Made by a program: the position numbers and the translations under genes. Positions 24,453 through 36,106 of a DNA stretch of 64,000 nt are shown here, piece after piece. Under the pieces are notes generated by a model. It saw only the letters and a list, made by a program, of their open reading frames with translations, had not been told where the DNA came from and did not search any database. Numbering within the stretch: position 1 is the stretch's first letter; the number at the start of each line of letters is the position of its first letter. The stretch spans positions 62,001 through 126,000 of the forward strand of contig NW_027077448.1 in assembly GCF_963924675.1 (NCBI RefSeq), in the 5' to 3' direction. The stretch comes from Phocoena phocoena. Taxonomy: Eukaryota; Chordata; Mammalia; Artiodactyla; Phocoenidae.

Positions 24453-26199
24453 TAGCTGTAGGTGTCTGCACGGGCAAATGTAACACTCATTGCCCACCAG
24501 GAAGAAGAATTAAACAAAGGCTCAGTGTGCCCTGCTGGAAACAGATTAGGGCCTGAAGCAATCCTGCGGTTTTGTGCCCAGCTCACAAGAAAGCGAGTTG
24601 AAGAAAGGAGCTCAGGGGCACTGTCATTCACAAACCTGCAGAGTTATAAATGACAGCTATCTTCCAAAAGTATATTGAAGTAAGCCTGCGAAGGGGACTT
24701 GAAAGTGGGGCAGAATTTCAGGAAAACGATTGCAGGCGGTAGACTGGCATTGCCCTGAAAGCATAGGAAAAGAGGCACAACGTCGACAATGATGCACTTG
24801 GCCAAAAAGGGCGTATGCGTTTTTTCCTGAATATATTCAAGAAAAAAAGCATATGCCCTTTTTGGCCAACCGAGCAGGCCTGTAAAGGAAATGTGCACTA
24901 CAATGAAGTCTCAATGCCCCCCGGGCAAGAGGGCCATCTGAAAAAAGTGTAAAATCCAGAAAGGTAGGACAGGATATGGAGAACAGTGAGCCTTGTTTTG
25001 CTGATTGGCAGGATGTAAATTACCAACAGCCACCCTGGAGAAGTGTATGGTGTTTCCTGAAACACGTATGAAATAAAGCAACACAGCCTAGGGCAATTGC
25101 ACTTATGGTCCTATTCCTTAGGGAAATTAAAATCAAAAACAGAGAGCCACCCCAAAGTTTGGGACGGCTGTATTCCAAAGAAGCTCGTCTACAGGACCAG
25201 GTAAATATCCCAGAAAGCAAAAAATGGATAAAGAAGTTGTGGCACGTACGTGCAATGCAATATCACTCAGCAATGAAATCTGTGTCATCAGGCCCGTAAC
25301 GGCATAGTGAGTGGATGCAGGTACGGTGATTCTACGTGAACTATGTCACACAGAAAAAGAAACATCATAAGATATCACTAATACATGGAATGTAAACTTG
25401 ACTACACATGAACTGAATTACAAAACAGAACAGGGTCTCAAATTTAGAAAACCAACTAGTGCTTGCTTAAGGGGAAAGGTGCCTTGGGGTGCTGCATAAA
25501 AGCAGAGACTGAAATTAGCACAGATAACTTTCCATAAGCCAAATATGTAAGAGACAAGACCTACTCCTTGCTCAACGAAATGGACCCAACACCACATATT
25601 CAACGCCTAGGAATATACCTGACTAGGAAGAATCTTAAAACCCATGGATATATATGTCTCTGTAAGAGAATCAAGCGTGTGTACAGCGGCCGAAACGCAG
25701 CAGTGAAAATCCAATAAATCCCATTATCAAAATAAATTTCGAAAACAAAACACAAAGACAGTGAAATAGAGAGCAATTCTTAAATAATTCACTCAGGGCA
25801 TGTGATGCAACCGGGATTGACCACATCTACACCCAGAGCTGGTTGAGACATAAGGCTGGACACTTCAGGCTGATAGCATTGGTGAGTTTTGGTGAGCAAA
25901 TGCAGACCCTTTGAAGTCATACTGCATGGTACCCATTCCATGGGTCCCAACTCTCCAGGTTCAAGGGATTCTTCCTCCAGCTAAAACATGCATGGGAAAC
26001 CCAGAGTATCGTCCACCGTGTGATTGGGAAACGATTTAAAATGCATCTCAGTTTTCGTATCCTGGTCCTCGGGTTCACCATTCCAGATGCTTTACTAACA
26101 CTCTCCCCGCTTGGAGAGTCAGTGCCTTTAACCTCCTGTTTGGCACAGCTTGCAATTTCTGTGCAAGATGAACAGGAATAGGGAGAACCCATGAGAGAC
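24453..26199 (+). repeat. Satellite monomer M15
   Basis: A 1,747-bp unit. It matches M6 up to 25021 and then departs sharply ('aattaccaacagcc' versus 'aattgccagcagcc'). This is the right limit of the 15,718-bp-offset copy. The palindrome at 24798-24869 has three mismatches. Confidence 0.92.
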
Positions 26200-27945
26200 T
26201 AGCTGTAGGTGTCTGCACGGGCAAATGTAACGCTCATTTCCCACCAGGAAGAGGAATTAAACAAAGGCTCAGTGTGCCCTGCTGGAAACAGATTAGGGCC
26301 TGAAGCAATCCTGCGATTTTGTGCCCAGCTCACAAGAAAGCGAGTTGAAGAAAGGAGCTCAGGGGCACTGTAATTCACAAACCTGGAGAGTTATAAATGA
26401 CAGCTATCCTCCAAAAACACATTGAAGTAAGCCTGCGAAGGGGACTTAAAGCGGGGCAGAATTTCAGGAAAACGATTGCAGGGGGTAGACTGGAATTGCC
26501 CTGAAAGCATAGGAAAAGAGGCACAACGTCGACAATGATGCACTTGGCCAAAAAGGGCGTATGCCTTTTTTCCTGAATATATTCAGGAAAAAACGCATAC
26601 GCCCTTTTTGGCCAACCAAGCAAGCCTGTAAAGGAAATCTGCACTACAATGAAGTCTCACTGCCCCCCTGGCAAAAGGGCCATCTGAAAAAAGTGTAAAA
26701 TCTAGAAAGGTAGCACAGGATATGGAGAAGAGGGAGCCTTGTTATGCTGATTGGCAGGATGTAAATTGCCAACAGCCACCCTGGAGAAGTGTATGGTGTT
26801 TCCTGAAACACGTAAGAAATAAAGCAACACAGCCTATGGCACTTGCACTTATGGTCCTATAGCTTAGGGAAATTAAAATCAAAAACAGACAGCCACACCA
26901 ATGTTTGGGACGGCTGTGTTCACAAGAAGCTCGTCTACAGTACCAGGTAAATAACCCAGAAAGCAAAAAATGGATAAAGAAGTTGTGGCACGTACGTGCA
27001 ATGCAATATCACTCAGCAATGAAATGTGTGTCATCAGGCCCGTAGCGGCATAGTGAGTGGATGCAGGTACGGTGATTCTACGTGAACTATATCACACAGA
27101 AAAAGAAACATCATAAGATATCACTAATACACGGAATGTAAACTTGACTACACATGAACTGAATTACAAAACAGAACAGGGTCTCAAATTTAGAAAACCA
27201 ACTAGTGCTTGCTTATGGGGAAAGGTGCGTTGGGGTGCTGCATAAAACCAGAGACTGAAATTAGCACAGATAACATTCCATAAGCCAAATATGTAATAGA
27301 CAAGACCTACTCCTTGCTCAACGAAATGGACTCAACACCACATATTCAACGCCTAGGAATATACCTGACTAGGAAGGATCTTAAAACCCATGGATTTATA
27401 TGTCTCCGTAAGAGAATCAAGCGTGTGTACAGCGGCATAAACGCAGCAGTGAAAATCCGATAAATCCAATTATCAAAATAAATTTCAAAAACAAACCACA
27501 AAGACAGTGAAATAGAGAGCAATTCTTAAACAATTCACTCAGGGCATGTGATGCAACCGGGATTGACCACATCTACACCCACAGCTTGTTGAGACATAAG
27601 GCTGGACACTTCAGGCTGAAAGCATTGGTGAGTTTTGGTGAGCAAATGCAGACCCTTTGAAGTCATACTGCATGGTACCCATTCCATGGGTCCCAACTCT
27701 CCAGGTTCAAGGGATTCTTCCTCCAGCTAAAACATGCATGGGAAACCCACAGTATGATCCACCGTGTGATTGGGAAACGATTTAAAATGCATCTCAGTTT
27801 TCGTATCCTGGTCCTCGGGTTCACCATTCCAGATGCTTTACTAACACTCTCCCCGCTTGGAGAGTCAGTGCCTTTAACCTCCTCTTTGGCACAGCTTGCA
27901 ATTTCTGTGCAAGATGAACAGGAATAGGGAGAACCAATGAGAGAC
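26200..27945 (+). repeat. Satellite monomer M16
   Basis: A 1,746-bp unit. The palindrome at 26544-26615 has one left-arm mismatch ('tatgcctttttt'). It shows somewhat more private changes than M1-M15. Confidence 0.92.
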
Positions 27946-29687
27946 TAGCTGTAGGTGTCTGCACAGGCAAATGTAATGCTCATTTCCCACCAGGAAAAGG
28001 AATTAACCAAACGCTCAGCGTGCCCTGCTGGAAAGAGATTAGTGCCTGAAGCAATCCTGCGGTTTTGTGCCCAGCTCACAAGAAAGCGAGTTGAAGAAAG
28101 GAGCTCAGGGGCACTGTAATTCACAAACCTGCAGAGTTATAAATGACAGCTATCCTCCAAAAATATATTGAAGTAAGCCTGCAAAGGGGACTTGAAAGCG
28201 GGGCAGAAATTCAGGAAAACGATTGAAGGGTTAAACTGGAATTGCACTTAAAGAATAGGAAATGAGGCAGAACGTCGATAATGATGCACTTGTCCAAAAA
28301 GTGCGGATGCTTTTTTCCCTAAATATATTCAGGAAAAAACGCATACGCACTTTTTGGCCAACCAAGAAGCTTGTAAATAAACCTGCACTACAATGAAATC
28401 TCAGTGCCCCCCAGGGCAAAAGGGCCATTTAAAAAAATTGTAAAATCCAGAAACGGAGGACAGGCAATGGAAAACAGGGATCCTTATTATGCTGATGCAT
28501 ATGATGTAAATTGCCGACAGCCATTCTGGAGAAGTGTTATGTGTTTCCTGAAACACGTAAGAAACAAAGCAACACCGCCTATGGCACTTCCACTTATGGT
28601 CCTACAGCTTAGGGAAATTAAAATCAAAAACACCCAGCCACCTCAAAGTTTGGGACCTCTCTGTTCACAAGAACCTCGTTTACAGTACCAGGTAAATATC
28701 TCAGAGAGCAAACAATGGATAAAGAAGTTGTGGTACGTACGTACAATGGAATATCACTCAGCAATGAAATCTGTGTCATCAGGCCCGTAGTGGCATAGTG
28801 AGTGGATACAGGTATGGTGATTCTACGTGAAATAAGTCACACATAAAAAGAAACATCATAAAATATCACTAATACACAGTATGTAAACTTGACTACACAT
28901 GAACTGAATTACAAAACAGAACAGTCTCAAATTTAGAAAACCAGCTTGTGCTTTCTTATGAAGAAAAGTGCGTTGGAGTGCTGCATAAAACCAGAGACTG
29001 AAATTAGCACAGATACCGTTCCATAAGCCAAATATGTAATAGACAAGACCTACTCCTTGCTCAACGAAATGGACTCAACACCACATATTCAACGCCTAGG
29101 AATATACCTGACTAGGAAGAATCTTAAAACCCGTGGATATTTATGTCTCCGTAAGAGAATCAAGAGTGTGTACAGCGGCATTAACGCAGCAGTGAAAATC
29201 CGATAAATCCCAGTGTCAAAAAAAACTTCAAAAACAAAACACAATGACAGTGAAATAGAGAGCAATTCTTAAATAACTCACACAGGGCATGTGATGCAAC
29301 CTGGTTTACCACATCTACACCCAGAGCTGGGTGAGAGATAAGGCTTGACCCTTTGGGCTGATAGCATTGGTGAGGTTCAGTGAGCAAATGCAGACCCTTT
29401 GATGTCATACTGCCTGGTACCCATTCCATGGTTCCCAACTCTCCAGGTTCAAGGGATTCTTCCTTCTGCTAAAATTTGCATGGGAAACCCAGAGTATGCT
29501 CCACCGTGTGACTGGGAAACCTTTTTACATGCATGTCTGTTTTCGTCCCCTGGTACTCAGGTTCACCATTCCAGACCCTTTTCTTACACTCTCCCCATTT
29601 GGAGAGTCAGTGCCTTTAACCTCCTGTTTGGCACTGTTTGCAATTTCTGCGCAAGATGAACAGGAATAAGGAGAACCAATGGGAGAC
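27946..29687 (+). repeat. Satellite monomer M17 (edge, diverged)
   Basis: A 1,742-bp unit near the array edge with many private substitutions, for example 'gattagtgcctgaagc' and 'gaagaaaagtgcgttgg'. The palindrome at 28290-28361 has about five mismatches. Both arms here carry 'agtgcg'/'cgcact' where homogenised copies have 'agggcg'/'cgccct'. Confidence 0.9.
28404..28790 (+). pseudogene. L1 ORF2 C-terminal relic, open frame (M17)
   Basis: A 128-codon open frame with the C-terminal block KQWIKKLWYVRTMEYHSAMK. It is closer to the L1 sequence (TMEY) than the relics in the homogenised array, as expected for a less altered copy. Confidence 0.72.
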
Positions 29688-29714
29688 TATCTGTAGGTGT
29701 GTGCACGGGCAAAT
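29688..29714 (+). repeat. Satellite monomer M18, first piece
   Basis: The first 27 bp of M18, ending in 'tgcacgggcaaat', cut by the L1 insertion. The rest resumes at 30385. Confidence 0.88.
29702..29714. repeat. Target-site duplication of the inverted L1, left copy
   Basis: 'tgcacgggcaa' (11 bp exact) is repeated at 30385-30395 on the other side of the L1. Both copies are normal satellite sequence at phase 15-25. Confidence 0.85.
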
Positions 29715-30384
29715 ATTTTTTTTATCATCTTTATTGGGGTATAATTGCTTTACAATGGTGTGTTAGTTTTTGCTTTATAACAAAGTGAATCAGCTATACA
29801 TATACATATGCTCCCTGTGTCTTCCCTCTTGTGTCTCCCTCCCTCCCTCTCTCCCCCTTCCACCCCTCCAGGCTGTCCCAACGCCCCGAGCTAATATCCC
29901 TGTGCCTTGCGGCTGCTTCCCCCTTGCTATCTACCTTACTACATTTGTTAGTGTGTATATGTCCATGCCTCTCTCTCGCCCTGTCAAAACTCACCATTCC
30001 CCCTCCCCATATCCTCAATTCCGTTCTCCAGTAGGTCTGCGCCTCTATTCCTGTCTTATCCCTAGGTTCTTCATGACATTTTTTTCCTTTAAATTCCATA
30101 TATATGTGTTAGCATACGCTATTTGTCTTTTTCTTTCTGACTTACTTCACTCTGTATGACAGACTCTAGGTCTATCCATCTCATTACAAATAACTCAGTT
30201 TCATTTCTTTTTAAGGCTGAGTAATATTCCATTGTGTATATGTGCCACATCTTCTTTATCCATTCGTCCGATGATGGGCGCTTAGGTTCTTTCCATCTCC
30301 GGGCTATTGTAAATAGAGCTGCAATGAACATTTTGGTACATGACTCTTTTTGAATTTTGGTTTTCTCAGGGTATATGCCCAGTA
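29715..30384 (-). mobile_element. 5'-truncated L1 (cetacean type), reverse orientation
   Basis: Read on the minus strand, this begins at 'tactgggcatataccctga' inside ORF2. It continues through the end of ORF2 and a purine-rich 3' UTR (GGA/GGGA runs at about 29835-29870), and ends in 'cccaataaagatgata' plus a short poly-A. It is about 670 bp long, truncated at its 5' end, and flanked by an 11-bp target-site duplication. It is far less diverged from ordinary L1 than the satellite core, so it is a recent insertion into the array. It has no complete ORF and is not mobile by itself. Confidence 0.93.
30119..30331 (-). pseudogene. L1 ORF2 C-terminal fragment
   Basis: A 70-codon frame, with MFIAALFTIARRWK near its start and WIKKMWHIYTMEYYSALKR in its middle: the well-known end of L1 ORF2p. 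It lacks all catalytic domains because the element is truncated. Confidence 0.85.
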
Positions 30385-30745
30385 TGCACGGGCAATTTTA
30401 ACACTCATTTCCCAACAGGAAAAGGAATTAACCAAAGGCTCAGCATGCCGTGCTGGAACAAGATTAGGGCCTGAAGCAATCCTGCGGTTTTGTGGCCAGC
30501 TCACAAGAAAGCGAGTTGAGGAAAGGAGCTCAGGGGCACTGTCATTCACATACCTGCAGACTTATAAATGACAGAAATCGTACAAAAATATATTGAATTA
30601 AGGCTGCGAAGAGGACTTGAAAGTGGGGCAGAATTGCTGGAATCCGATTTCAGGAGGTAGACGTGAATTGCTCTGAAAGCATAAGAGAAGTGGCAGAACC
30701 TCGTCAATGAAGCACTTGGCCAAAAAGGGCATATGCATTTTTTCC
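30385..30745 (+). repeat. Satellite monomer M18, second piece (truncated in the palindrome)
   Basis: Resumes at phase 15 with the duplicated target site and runs to 'gcattttttcc' at 30745. That is base 30 of the 36-bp left palindrome arm (arm start 30716). The GC-rich block follows immediately. Moderately diverged. Confidence 0.88.
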
Positions 30746-33700
30746 AGGGCCATCATTCACGGGAGTAGGAGGCTCCCAGCATGCTCCAGTGGCCAACAGA
30801 GGGCCCACGTCGCCAAGGCGATGTGAGCTAGCCAGGCAGGAGTGACCTGACATCAGAGGGCCCACCTCACAGAATGGTAGGGAACCCAGCCAGGATCAGA
30901 CTCTCCCCAGAGGGCCCACATCACCAAGGTGATGGGAACCAGGCAGGAGTGTCCTCACACCTGTGGGGCCACATCATCAAAAGTTGAGGTACCCAGCACA
31001 TGTGGCCTCAAACCAGAGGACCCACATCACCATGGGTTTCGGAGTGAGGCAGGCAGGATTAACCTCACAACACATGTCCCATTGTATACAAAAGGTGTGG
31101 AAACCAGCAGTTGGATCTTCCTAGCAGGCGGCCCAGAGCACTGAGGCTATGAGATCCAGGCCGGCATGAACTCACAACAGAGGGCCCTCATTGTGATTCT
31201 GTAAGCAACCCAGCCGTTGTGACCTCAGAGCAGAAGGCCCACATCCCCATGGGGAAGGGAAACAAGCAGGAGTGTCATCGCAAGAGTGGGCACACATGAA
31301 AAATTGTGGGGAGCCCAGCAATTAGTGCCTGATGCCAGAGGGCCCTCATCACCGAGGGGCGGTGGCTCCCAGCCAGCTCCGACTGCTACCAGAGGGGCGA
31401 CGTCGCCAATGCGGAGTGCGACAACCAGGCAGGAGTGACCTCAGAGCAGAGGGTCAACCTCACAGAAGTGTGAAGAACTAAAGAGGATCAGATTCTCACC
31501 AGAGGGCCCACATCACCAAGGGAATGGGAACCAGGCAGGAGTGTCCTCACACTAGTGGGGGCACATCACCGAAAAGTGAGGGACCCAGCACACGTGGCCT
31601 CACACCAGAGGACACACATCACAAGGGAGCTGGGATTGAGGCAGGCAGGAGGAGCCTCAAAACAGAGGGACCATAGAATTAAAGAGGTGAAGAATCCCGC
31701 AGTTGGAACCTCCCAGCAGGCGGCCAGGAGCAGCGAGAATATGGGATCCAGGCCGGAGTGATCTCACACCAGAGGGCCGTCATCATGAAACTGTGAGCAA
31801 CCTAGGCGTTGGGATCTCAGAGCAGAAGGCCCACATTCCCATGGGGTTGGGAACCTGTCAGAAGTGTACTCGCACCACAGGGCACACATCAGAGAATTTA
31901 GGGAACCCAGGAGTTAGGGCCTGACGCCAGAGGGCCCTCATTACCAAGGGGAAGAGACTCCAATCAGGCACCAACACCCAACTGAGGTCCCACGTCGCCA
32001 AGGTGACGTGTGACAGCCAGGTAGGAGTGACCTCACCGCAGAGGGCCTACCTCACAGAAGGGTGAGGAACACAGCCAGGATAAGACTCTCACCAGAGGGC
32101 CCACATCACCAAGGTGATCAGAACCAGGCAGGAGAGTCTTCACACCAGTGTGGCCACATCATAGAAAGGTGAGGAACCCAGCACATGTGGCCTAAACCAG
32201 AAGACCCACATCTCCAAGGGGCTCGGAATGAGGCAGGCAGGAGTAGCCTCACAACACAGGGCCCATAGAATAAAAAAGCTGAGGAATCCAGCAATGGGAA
32301 CCTCCCAGCAGGCGGCCAAGAGCACCAAGTCTATGCAATTCAGGCCGCAGTAAACTCACAGCAGAGGGTCCACATCATGAAACTGCGAGCAACCCAGCCA
32401 TTTGGACCTCAGAGCAGAAGGTCCACATCCCCAAGGTGTTGGGAGCATGGCAGGAGTGTCCTCGCACCACTTAGCACATATCAGAAAATGTGGGTACCCA
32501 GCAGTTAGGGCCTGATGCCAGAGGGCCCTCATCACTGAGGGGAGGAGGCTCCCAGCATGTTCCAACTACCACAAGAGGGCCCACGTCGCCAAGGCGGGGT
32601 GTGCCAGCCAGGCAGGAGTGACCTCACAGCAGACGGCCCACCTCAAAGAAGTGTGAGGAACCCAACCAGGATCAGACTCTCACCAGAGGGCCCATATCAC
32701 CAAGGGGACGGGAACCAGGCACGAGTGTCCTCACACCAGTGGGGCCACATCACTAAAGGATGAGGAAATTGGCACATGTGGCCACAAACCAGAGGACCTA
32801 CATCACCAAGGGGCTGGGAGTGACACAGGCAGGAGGAGCCTCCCAACACAGGGCCCAAAGAATAAAAAAGGTGAGGAACCCAGCAGTTGGAACTTCCCAG
32901 CAGGCGGCCCAGAGTACAGAGGCTATGGGATCTAGGAATGAGTGAACTAACACCAGAGAGCTAACATCAGGAAACTGTGAGCAACCCAGTCATTGGAACC
33001 TCAGAGCAGAAGGCCCATATCGCCATGTGGATGGGAACATTTCACGAGTGTCCTGGCATCACTGGGCTCACATCAGAAAACCTGGGGAGCCCAGCAGTTA
33101 GAGCCTGACGCCAGAGGGACCTCATCACCGAGGACAGGAGTCTCCAAAAGGATCCAACTGCCACCAGAGGGCCGACGTCACCAAGGCAATGGGAGCAAGC
33201 CAGGCAGGAGTTACCTCAGAGCACAGGGCCCACCTCACAGAACGGTAAGGAACCCAGCCAGGATCAGACTCTCACCAGAGGGGCCACATCACCAAGGGGC
33301 TGGGAAACAGGCACGAGTGTCCTCACACCATTGGGGCCACATCATCGAAAGGTGAGGGACCCAGCACACGTGGCCTCACACCAGAGGACACACATCACAA
33401 CGGGGCTGGGATTGAGGCAGGCAGGAGGAGCCTCAAAACAGAGGGCCCATAGAATAAAAAAGGTGAGGAATCCCGCAGTTGGAACCTCCCAGCAGGCGCC
33501 CAGGAGCAGCAAGCCTATGGGATCTAGGCCGGAATGAACGCACATCAGAGGGCCCTCATCATGAAACTGTGAGCACCCCAGCCGTTGGGACCTCAGAGCA
33601 GAAGGCCCAAATTCCCATGGGGTTGGGAACCTGACAGGAGTGTACTTGCACCACAGGTCGCACATCTGCAAATTTTGGGAGCCCAGGAGTTAGGGTCTGA

Positions 33701-36106
33701 CGCAAGAGGGCCCTCATTACCGAGGGACGGAGACTCGCAGCAGACACCAACTCCCAACTGAGGGCCCACGTCACCAAGGTGATGTGTGCCAGCCAGGCAG
33801 GAGTGACCTCACCGCAGAGGGCCTACCTCACAGAAGGGTGAGGAAACCAGCCAGGATAAGACTCTCACCAGAGGGCCCACATCACCAAGGGGATCGGAAC
33901 CAGGCAGGAGGGTCCTCACACCAGTGTGGCCACATTATAGAAAGGTGAGGAACCCAGAACATGTGGCCTAAAACAGGGGACCCACATCTCCAAGGGGCTA
34001 GGAGTGAGGCAAGCAGGAGTATCCTCACAAAACAGAGCCCACAGAATAAAAGTTGTGAGGAATCCAGCAGTTGGAACCGGCCAGTAGGCCGCCCAGAGCA
34101 CAGAGTCTATGGGATCCAGGCCACAGCAAACTCACAGCAGAGGTCCCACATCATGAAACTGTGAGCAACCCAGCGGATGGGACCTCAGAGCAGAAGGCCC
34201 ACATCCCTATGGGGATGGGAACCTGACAGGAGTGTCCTCGGCCCACTTCCACGAATCAGAAAATGTGGGAACCCAGCAGTTAGGACCTGAGGCCAGAGGA
34301 CCCTCATCACCGAGGGGAGGAGGCTCCCAGCAGGCTCTAACTGCCACCATAAGGCCGATGTCACCAAGGCGGGGTGTGCCAACCAGGCAGGAGTGACCTC
34401 AGAGCAGAAAGCCCACCTCACAGAAGTGTGAGGAACCCAACAAGGATCAGACTGTCACCAGAGGGCCAACATCACCAAGGGAATGGGAACCAGGCAGGAG
34501 TGTCCTCACACCAGTGGGGCTACATCACCATAATTTGAGGGACCCAGCACACGTGGCCTCAAACCTGAGGACACACATCACCAAGGGGCTGGGAGTGAGG
34601 CAGTCCAGATGATCCTCAAAACAGAGAGACCATAGAATAAAAAAGGTGAGGAATCCCACAGTTGGAACCTCCGGCAGGCAGCCAGGAGCAGCGAGGCTAT
34701 GGGATCTAGGCAGGAGTGAACTCACACCAGAGGGCCCTCATCATGAAACTGTGAGCAACACAGCCGTTGGGACCTCAGAGCAGAAGGCTCACATCCCCAT
34801 GGGGATGGGAACCTGGCAGGAGTGTCCTTGCACCACTTAGCACGAATCAGAAAATGTGGGAACCCAGCAGTTAGGGCCTGAGGCCAGAGGGCCCTCATCA
34901 CTGAGGGGAGGAGGCTCCCAGCAGGCTCCAACTGCCACCATATGGCCGACGTTGCCAAGGCGGGGTGTGCCAGCCAGGCAGGAGTGACCTCAGAGCAGAG
35001 GGCCCACCTCACAGAAGGGTGAGGAACCTAACCAGGATCAGACTCTCACCAGAGGGCCAACATCACCAAGGTGATGGGAACCAGGCAAGACTGTCCTAAC
35101 AGCAGTGGGGCCAATATCACCAAGGGAATGGGAACCAGGCAAGAGTGTCCTCACACCAGTGTGGCCACATTATAGAAAGGTGAGGAACACAGCACATGTG
35201 GCCTCAAACAAGGGGACACACATCACGAAGGGGCTGGGAGTGAGGCATGCAGGAGGAGACGCACAACCGAGGGCCCATAGAATTAAAAAGGTGAGGAATC
35301 GAGAAGTTGGAAACTCCAAGCTGGAGGCCCAGAGCACTGACACTATGGGATACAGGCCAGAGTGAACACACAGCAAAGGGCCCACATCATGAAACTGTGA
35401 GCAACCCAGCAGTTGGGACCACAGAACAGAAGTCCCACATGCCCATGGGGATGGGAACCTGGCAGGAGTGACTCGCACCACTGGGCACACATCAGAAAAT
35501 ATGTGGAGCCCAGCACTTAGGGCCTGACACCAGAAGGCCCTCATCACTGAGGGGAGGAGGCCCCAGCACACTCCAACTGCCACCAGAGGGTCCACGTCGC
35601 CAAGGCGACGTGCGCCAGCCAGGCAGGATTGACCTCACAGCAGAGGGCCCACATCATGAAAGTGTGAGCAACCCAGCCGTTAGGACCTCAGAACAGAAGG
35701 CCCACACGCTCATGAGGATGGGAACCTGGCAGGAGTGCCCTCGTACCACTTAGCACGTATCAGAAAATGTGGGAACCCCGCCATTAGGGTCTGACGCCAG
35801 AGGGCCTCATCACCGCGGGAAGGAGGCTCCCAGCAGGCTCCAACTGCCACCAGGGTGCCGAAGTCAACAAGGCGGGTTGTGCCAGCCAGGCAGGAGTGAC
35901 CTCAGAGAAGAGGGCTCACCTCACGGATGTGTGAGGAACCCAACCAGGATCAGAGTCTCACCAGAGGGCCCACATCACCAAGGGGATGGGAACCAGGCAG
36001 GAGTGTCCACACACCAGTGGGGCCACATCATCAAAAGATGAGGAACCCATCACATATGGCCTCAAACCTGAGGACATACATCACCATGTGGCTGAGAGTG
36101 AGGCAG
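30746..36106 (+). repeat. GC-rich satellite block: ~591-bp higher-order unit of eleven ~54-bp subunits
   Basis: A second tandem repeat unrelated to the 1.75-kb unit. Subunits of 52-58 bp follow a loose pattern: 'agagggcccacatcaccaag', then 'gggatgggaaccaggcagg', then 'agtgtcctcacacc'. Eleven distinguishable subunits form a unit of 590-593 bp. One subunit type carries 'gttagggcctga', another 'agaataaaaaagg', another 'catcatgaaactgtgagc'. Units starting at the 'agggccctcatcac' subunit: 30746, 31339, 31931, 32522, 33115, 33707, 34297, 34888 (one extra subunit, 647 bp), 35535 (266 bp, internal loss) and 35801 (truncated at 36106). Open frames on both strands follow because 54 is divisible by three; none looks like a gene. 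A GC-rich 'heavy' satellite is reported in baleen whales with a different unit (about 422 bp as I remember); relation unproven. Confidence 0.92.

Larger units (their letters stand above)
1..30745 (+). repeat. Satellite array A: tandem 1.75-kb cetacean L1-containing satellite
   Basis: Seventeen full monomers (M1-M17) and one split monomer (M18) lie head to tail, each 1,742-1,749 bp. Each unit has three parts: a non-L1 segment of about 345 bp, a 72-bp palindrome at phase about 346-417, then an L1 3' segment from phase about 441 to 1310 followed by about 430 bp of non-L1 sequence. The L1 part is seen from matches to the end of L1 ORF2 and its 3' UTR, including an AATAAA near phase 1279 and an A-rich tail. 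The period and L1 content match the published common cetacean satellite. The array is interrupted at 29715-30384 by a younger L1. Single-base variants mark subfamilies, for example 'gtcctatagctta' with an in-frame stop versus 'gtcctattcctta' without it. Confidence 0.93.

Noticed and set aside
31000..35600. Long open frames on both strands of the GC-rich block, resembling a repeat protein
   Set aside because: The subunit length is close to 54 bp, so several frames stay open by periodicity. The frames drift with subunit length changes and have no start context or domain.
31900..35800. TTAGGG hexamers in the GC-rich block
   Set aside because: They are single hexamers, one per 591-bp unit, not telomeric arrays. 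The 11-bp match to 'ttagggcctga' in the 1.75-kb satellite is short enough to be chance.
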